Shown piece by piece: positions 4,989 to 7,337 of a stretch of DNA of 7,337 nucleotides (its first letter is position 1; each line of letters opens with the position of its first letter). Source of the DNA: Desulfobacterales bacterium (GTDB lineage Bacteria; Desulfobacterota; Desulfobacteria; Desulfobacterales; Desulfosalsimonadaceae); the NCBI GenBank assembly GCA_007135795.1, contig SLIE01000451.1, positions 1 to 7,337 on the forward strand. The letters are read 5' to 3'. The position numbers and the translations under genes were made by a program. The notes under the pieces were generated by a model that was not told the origin of the DNA, did not search any database, and saw only the letters and a program-made list of their open reading frames with translations.

Positions 4989-5771
4989 TTAGCGTCTCAT
5001 GGGCGCCGTGTGCAGATGTGCCCCGCCATCAATAATGATAGTTTCACCGGTGGTCCAGTCCGTTCCGCCCACCAGTGCGATTACCGTTTCAGCCACGGTT
5101 TCGGGAGTGGCGGTTTTTCCAAGCGGGGAGATTTTTTCATAATGCGCTTTCATGGTCTCGAAAGTCTTCTCACCCAGCCCCTTTTTCAGCCATTCCCCTG
5201 CCACGAAACCGGGACAAACCGCATTTACACGAATTTGCGGGCCAAGCACCCGGGCCAGTGAAAGCGTCATCGTGATCAAAGCCCCTTTTGAAGCGGCATA
5301 GGCGATCGAGCTGCCGACGCCCGTAAGTCCCGCAATGGATGCCATATTGATAATGTGCGCAACAGGCGCCTTTTGAAGAGCGTTTTGGGCTGCCCGGGTC
5401 ATCTGGTATGCACCGGCGACATTGACTTCGTAGATATCGAGGAAATCTTTTTTGTCCAATCCGTCCAGATCATTGTGGTTGCAGAACTTGGTTGTTCCCG
5501 CGTTATTTATGAGGATGTCGATGCGGCCGAATTTTTCAAGGGTTTTCTCTACAAGGCGGTTGCATTCATCGTCGTTTGCGACATCGGCCTTGTGAATGAT
5601 TGTTTCAACGCCCAGTGCATTGCATTGTGCGGCAACCGTTTCGGCCCCTTGTTTGTTTGTATTGTAATTGATCGCCACATTGCATCCTTTTTCCGCAAGT
5701 TGCACGGCAACGGCGGCGCCGATCCCGGAGGATGATCCGGTAACGATTGCTACGGTATTGGCAAGTTTCAT
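4989..5771 (-). CDS. Short-chain dehydrogenase/reductase (SDR, FabG-like)
   Basis: This 260-residue classical SDR starts at ATG 5771-5769 behind AGGAGGAG (5783-5776). It has the TGSSSGIG nucleotide-binding loop (T11-G18), NNAG (89-92), the structural N117, and the catalytic S145, Y158 and K162 (YAASK), followed by CPGF (186-189) and a WTTGETIIIDGG ending, so all catalytic parts are present. Length and layout match FabG-type 3-oxoacyl reductases and many hydroxyacyl-CoA or alcohol dehydrogenases that use NAD(P)H. The sequence after the second strand (INYNTNKQGAE) lacks an acidic residue, which leans towards NADPH, but this is only suggestive. It lies on the same strand as the acyl-CoA dehydrogenase, separated from it by about 860 bases of repeats, so it probably has its own promoter. 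A perfect palindrome lies 31 bases upstream. The exact substrate cannot be told. Confidence 0.9.
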   Translation of the reverse strand: MKLANTVAIVTGSSSGIGAAVAVQLAEKGCNVAINYNTNKQGAETVAAQCNALGVETIIHKADVANDDECNRLVEKTLEKFGRIDILINNAGTTKFCNHNDLDGLDKKDFLDIYEVNVAGAYQMTRAAQNALQKAPVAHIINMASIAGLTGVGSSIAYAASKGALITMTLSLARVLGPQIRVNAVCPGFVAGEWLKKGLGEKTFETMKAHYEKISPLGKTATPETVAETVIALVGGTDWTTGETIIIDGGAHLHTAPMRR

Positions 5772-5801
5772 TTGTCTCCTCCTGATTTTTCCAGTGTGTG
5801 A

Positions 5802-5815
5802 TGTAACAGGTTACA
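5802..5815. promoter_or_regulatory. Palindrome TGTAAC-AG-GTTACA upstream of the SDR gene (candidate operator)
   Basis: Two perfect 6-base inverted arms flank a 2-base centre, 31 bases ahead of the SDR start codon. The size and position suit a dimeric repressor site, for example of the TetR type, but the regulator is unknown. No convincing -35/-10 pair was found around it. Confidence 0.35.
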
Positions 5816-5961
5816 GCCAGCTGATTTCGGGTTCGTTTCGCAACGGCAACCATCCGTAAAAAATATTTGCCCTGCCCATGAGTCGCATCCTTAGACTTTT
5901 AAACGGATTGGTGGTCATAAAGCATGATAGCCTTGTAAAAAGTCGCGATCAACGTCTGCGA
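5816..5961. other. Gene-free spacer upstream of the SDR gene
   Basis: No coding frame is supported. The only pattern noted is GCGATCA twice (5945-5951 and 5958-5964) just after TTGTAAAAAGTCGC, which resembles the CGTAAAAAGTT at 6451-6461 near the other repeats. The start of the repeat mosaic may therefore reach to about 5933. Confidence 0.3.
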
Positions 5962-6000
5962 TCAAAGGACAATTTCCCCCGGGCGGCCCGGGTATTGCCC
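5962..6000 (+). repeat. Repeat module A (copy related to 6338-6377)
   Basis: TCAAAGGACAA..TC..CCGGG..CGG..CCGGGTATTRCCC is shared, in the same orientation and with one base of length difference, with 6338-6377. Its right part (5988-6007) is also the left arm of the inverted repeat that pairs with 6139-6159. Confidence 0.6.
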
Positions 6001-6159
6001 TGGCAACTGCACGAGAACGCTTATATCTCTATGGCTTGCTTGGGCGCGGGCTAACTTGGCGCGCCCTGTGATAAACGGCAGGGCCACAGGTCGCTTATCT
6101 ATGCTTCGCCAAAAGCTGTAAAGCAACCTCCCGCAATTGTTGCCATGGGCAATACCCGG
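5988..6159. repeat. Inverted-repeat-bounded structured element
   Basis: CCGGGTATTGCCC plus TGGCAAC (5988-6007) is the reverse complement of 6139-6159 except for one extra base, giving 20 paired bases. Inside are a perfect GGGCGCG/CGCGCCC stem (6042-6048 with 6060-6066), a CCCTG/CAGGG stem, and two imperfect direct copies of CGCTTAT..CTATG.CTT (from 6018 and from 6092). The leftward frame across this area (5962-6183) has no recognisable protein features and overlies the arms, so it is not called. The layout resembles a non-coding mobile element (MITE-like) or a structured RNA; no transposase and no known RNA family were identified. Confidence 0.45.
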
Positions 6160-6169
6160 TGCCACCCGG

Positions 6170-6196
6170 TTGAAATTGATCATTTTGTATGGTCAG
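6170..6196 (+). repeat. 27-base direct repeat, copy 1 (copy 2 at 6381-6407)
   Basis: TTGAAA, one variable base (T here, C in copy 2), then TGATCATTTTGTATGGTCAG: 26 of 27 bases are identical between the two copies, 211 bases apart. Each copy directly follows a CCGGGTATT-type module, on opposite strands for the two modules. Confidence 0.8.
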
Positions 6197-6244
6197 TACT
6201 GTATAAATGCAAATTGTAAAATGCCGTCCCAGCGCGCGCCCCTT

Positions 6245-6290
6245 AGGAGCGCCAGGCTCCTGCCTGGCATTCAAAACCGGCGAAGCCGGT
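6245..6290. repeat. Tandem small hairpins
   Basis: Two mutually exclusive stems, AGGAGC/GCTCCT (6245-6250 with 6256-6261) and GCCAGG/CCTGGC (6251-6256 with 6263-6268), are followed by a perfect ACCGGC-GAA-GCCGGT hairpin (6276-6290). A rightward frame (6207-6455) spans them but has no ribosome site or recognisable domain and is taken as non-coding. Confidence 0.5.
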
Positions 6291-6337
6291 AAGCTCTTTA
6301 TATATGAAAACCGTCGGTCTCCTACCCGCTCGCTGGT

Positions 6338-6377
6338 TCAAAGGACAACTTCTCCGGGGCGGAACCGGGTATTACCC
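6338..6377 (+). repeat. Repeat module C (second copy of module A)
   Basis: Roughly 33 of 40 positions match 5962-6000, including TCAAAGGACAA and CCGGGTATT. It runs straight into the second copy of the 27-base direct repeat. Confidence 0.6.
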
Positions 6378-6380
6378 CGC

Positions 6381-6407
6381 TTGAAACTGATCATTTTGTA
6401 TGGTCAG
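6381..6407 (+). repeat. 27-base direct repeat, copy 2
   Basis: Matches 6170-6196 at 26 of 27 positions (C in place of T at the seventh base). Confidence 0.8.
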
Positions 6408-6486
6408 AGATCAGGGCAACCGGTATTATCAGCACCAGTGTTGTTGCATTCGTAAAAAGTTACAAAATCCGGAGAAGATGGTTAAG

Positions 6487-6573
6487 TTAAAAGTTCCATA
6501 TACAAGGCGTAGTGATTGATTTCGAGCCGATATAAAATCACTACAACGAAGTAGATGGAACTTTTAATGACGC
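6487..6573 (+). repeat. Nested palindromic intergenic repeat, copy 2, downstream of the acyl-CoA dehydrogenase gene
   Basis: TTAAAAGTTCCAT (6487-6499) pairs perfectly with ATGGAACTTTTAA (6555-6567), 13 bp. TAC (6501-6503) pairs with GTA (6551-6553), and GTAGTGATT (6509-6517) with AATCACTAC (6536-6544), 9 bp, leaving an 18-base loop. An 81-base nested hairpin results. The blocks TACAAGGCGTA and the AACG..TGGA..TTTA..GACGC end are shared with 2275-2341. From memory, elements of this style are scattered through Desulfobacterales genomes; that has not been checked. It may also act as a transcript end for the leftward dehydrogenase gene. Confidence 0.55.
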
Positions 6574-6603
6574 TTCAGCTTCCAGGGTATTTCAAAAAGA
6601 AGC

Positions 6604-6615
6604 CTGTTGCAACAG
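6604..6615. terminator. Palindrome CTGTTGCAACAG just past the acyl-CoA dehydrogenase stop
   Basis: A perfect 12-base palindrome lies 14 bases after the leftward stop codon; on the minus strand it is followed by GCTTCTTTTTG. With a minimal loop only four stem pairs remain, so it would be a weak terminator at best. Confidence 0.25.
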
Positions 6616-6629
6616 CGTTTTTTATGGAA

Positions 6630-7337
6630 CTATCGAACAACTTTGTTTTCATATGTTTTCATGATCTGCCGTGCAACGGAAACCTTGTGAACCTCATCCG
6701 CACCGTCATAAATTCGGGCAGCGCGCTCATGCCGGAAGAAAAAGGCAATGATGGTGTCATCGGTCATGCCGAGCCCGCCGTGAATCTGCAATGCCCTGTC
6801 GAGAACTTTTTGCATGGTGTTTGCCACCACGAATTTTATCATGGAAATATCTTTTCTGGCTTCTTTTGTGCCAAAATTGTCGATCTTCCACGCGGCATGC
6901 AGTACCATCAGTCGTGCAGCCTGGATTTCAGCGGCGCTTTCCGCGATCCATGCCTGTATGATCTGCTTTGAAGCCAGCTTTCTGTTCGGTGCGATTGTAC
7001 GGTCCCGTGCATAGGCGCACATAAGATCAAACGCACGGTTGCAGATGCCGATCCAGCGCATGCAGTGATGGATGCGACCCGGGCCGAGGCGTTCCTGGGC
7101 AATGACAAAACCGTGGCCTTCCGGTCCCAGCAGGTTTTCCTGCGGTACGCGGCAGTTTTGGTAGAGTATCTCACCATGACTGAAATACCCGGAGCCTGCG
7201 TGACCCATTACCGGGATATTTCGAACCAGGTTGAATCCGGGCGTGTCGGTGGGGACGAGTATCATGCTGGCCTGCATGTGGGGGGCCGCTTCCGGGTTTG
7301 TAACCGCCATGACAATAGCAAACGCAGAACCGTCCGC
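6630..7337 (-). CDS. Acyl-CoA dehydrogenase, ACAD10/11-like (C-terminal part)
   Basis: The frame enters from the right edge (ADGSAFAIVMAVTNPEAAPH) and runs 235 residues to TAG 6632-6630, about the last 55-60% of a typical 400-residue family member; the start lies outside the window, and the internal Met at 7310 is not a start. Visible parts are the middle beta domain with MILVPTDTPGF, ending FSHGEILYQNCRVPQENLLG, then the C-terminal four-helix bundle with RLGPGRIHHCMRWIGICNRA, the QIHGGLGMTDD stretch that contacts FAD, and RIYDGADEVH. The enzyme would oxidise an acyl-CoA to the 2-enoyl-CoA using FAD and pass electrons to an electron-transferring flavoprotein. Where medium-chain enzymes have the catalytic Glu (IYEG), this one has Asp (D211 of the visible fragment), as in ACAD10/11-type members. 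The acyl substrate is unknown. A nested hairpin repeat lies just downstream. Confidence 0.9.
   Translation of the reverse strand, partial: ADGSAFAIVMAVTNPEAAPHMQASMILVPTDTPGFNLVRNIPVMGHAGSGYFSHGEILYQNCRVPQENLLGPEGHGFVIAQERLGPGRIHHCMRWIGICNRAFDLMCAYARDRTIAPNRKLASKQIIQAWIAESAAEIQAARLMVLHAAWKIDNFGTKEARKDISMIKFVVANTMQKVLDRALQIHGGLGMTDDTIIAFFFRHERAARIYDGADEVHKVSVARQIMKTYENKVVR

Noticed and set aside
5962..6183. Leftward 73-codon frame in the repeat mosaic
   Set aside because: It coincides with the inverted-repeat element and its arms; composition is that of structured DNA, not protein.
5962..6407. CRISPR array
   Set aside because: Repeats are few, differ in orientation and spacing, and have no regular spacers; no cas genes are present.
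6207..6455. Rightward 82-codon frame in the repeat mosaic
   Set aside because: No ribosome site; it crosses hairpins and repeat modules and its translation shows no domain. A spurious frame from repeats is the simpler reading.
5933..6470. Group II intron or integron attC site
   Set aside because: No domain V-like hairpin, 5' intron end or reverse transcriptase was seen, and the conserved RYYYAAC/GTTRRRY ends of attC are missing.

Overview
The window looks like a piece of a strictly anaerobic, probably sulfate-reducing Desulfobacterota (Desulfobacterales-like) chromosome. This rests on protein style and gene content: a tungsten/molybdenum aldehyde:ferredoxin oxidoreductase (AOR) superfamily enzyme, a radical SAM protein, a remnant of an ADP-forming acyl-CoA synthetase, an SDR and an ACAD10/11-like acyl-CoA dehydrogenase, plus abundant palindromic intergenic repeats. 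No RNA gene, CRISPR array, transposase or phage gene was seen.

Layout: (1) 1-130, minus strand: N-terminus of a membrane protein that runs off the left edge. (2) 131-381: intergenic, with a well-formed sigma-54 type promoter facing right. (3) 382-855, plus: secreted, glutamine-rich DUF4168 protein, closed by a strong GC stem at 880-908. (4) 913-1114, minus: truncated and frameshifted start of an ADP-forming acyl-CoA synthetase (CoA-binding domain). (5) 1212-2255, minus: radical SAM protein whose best start is a CTG codon behind a perfect Shine-Dalgarno. (6) 2256-2742: divergent control region with a strong leftward promoter, a rightward -10 box and two clear dyads. (7) 2743-4665, plus: AOR-superfamily enzyme with features of the benzoyl-CoA reductase subunit BamB. 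(8) 4666-4988: convergent interval full of hairpins. (9) 4989-5771, minus: SDR oxidoreductase. (10) 5772-6629: about 860 bases without a gene, a mosaic of inverted and direct repeats. (11) 6630-7337, minus: C-terminal 235 residues of an acyl-CoA dehydrogenase entering from the right edge.

Together the enzymes fit anaerobic acyl-CoA or carboxylic-acid metabolism: acyl-CoA dehydrogenation, a hydroxyacyl/keto SDR step, a low-potential tungsten enzyme and a degraded acyl-CoA synthetase. They do not form one operon, and the actual substrates cannot be read from the sequence. The most interesting item is the AOR-family protein: it has a cysteine where BamB binds tungsten directly, but lacks the stretch that in BamB carries substrate-pocket residues, so it may be a BamB-like enzyme with a different substrate. 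The rest of the interest lies in regulation (sigma-54 site, CTG start, dyads) and in the repeat-rich spacers. No clear new multi-gene system was found.
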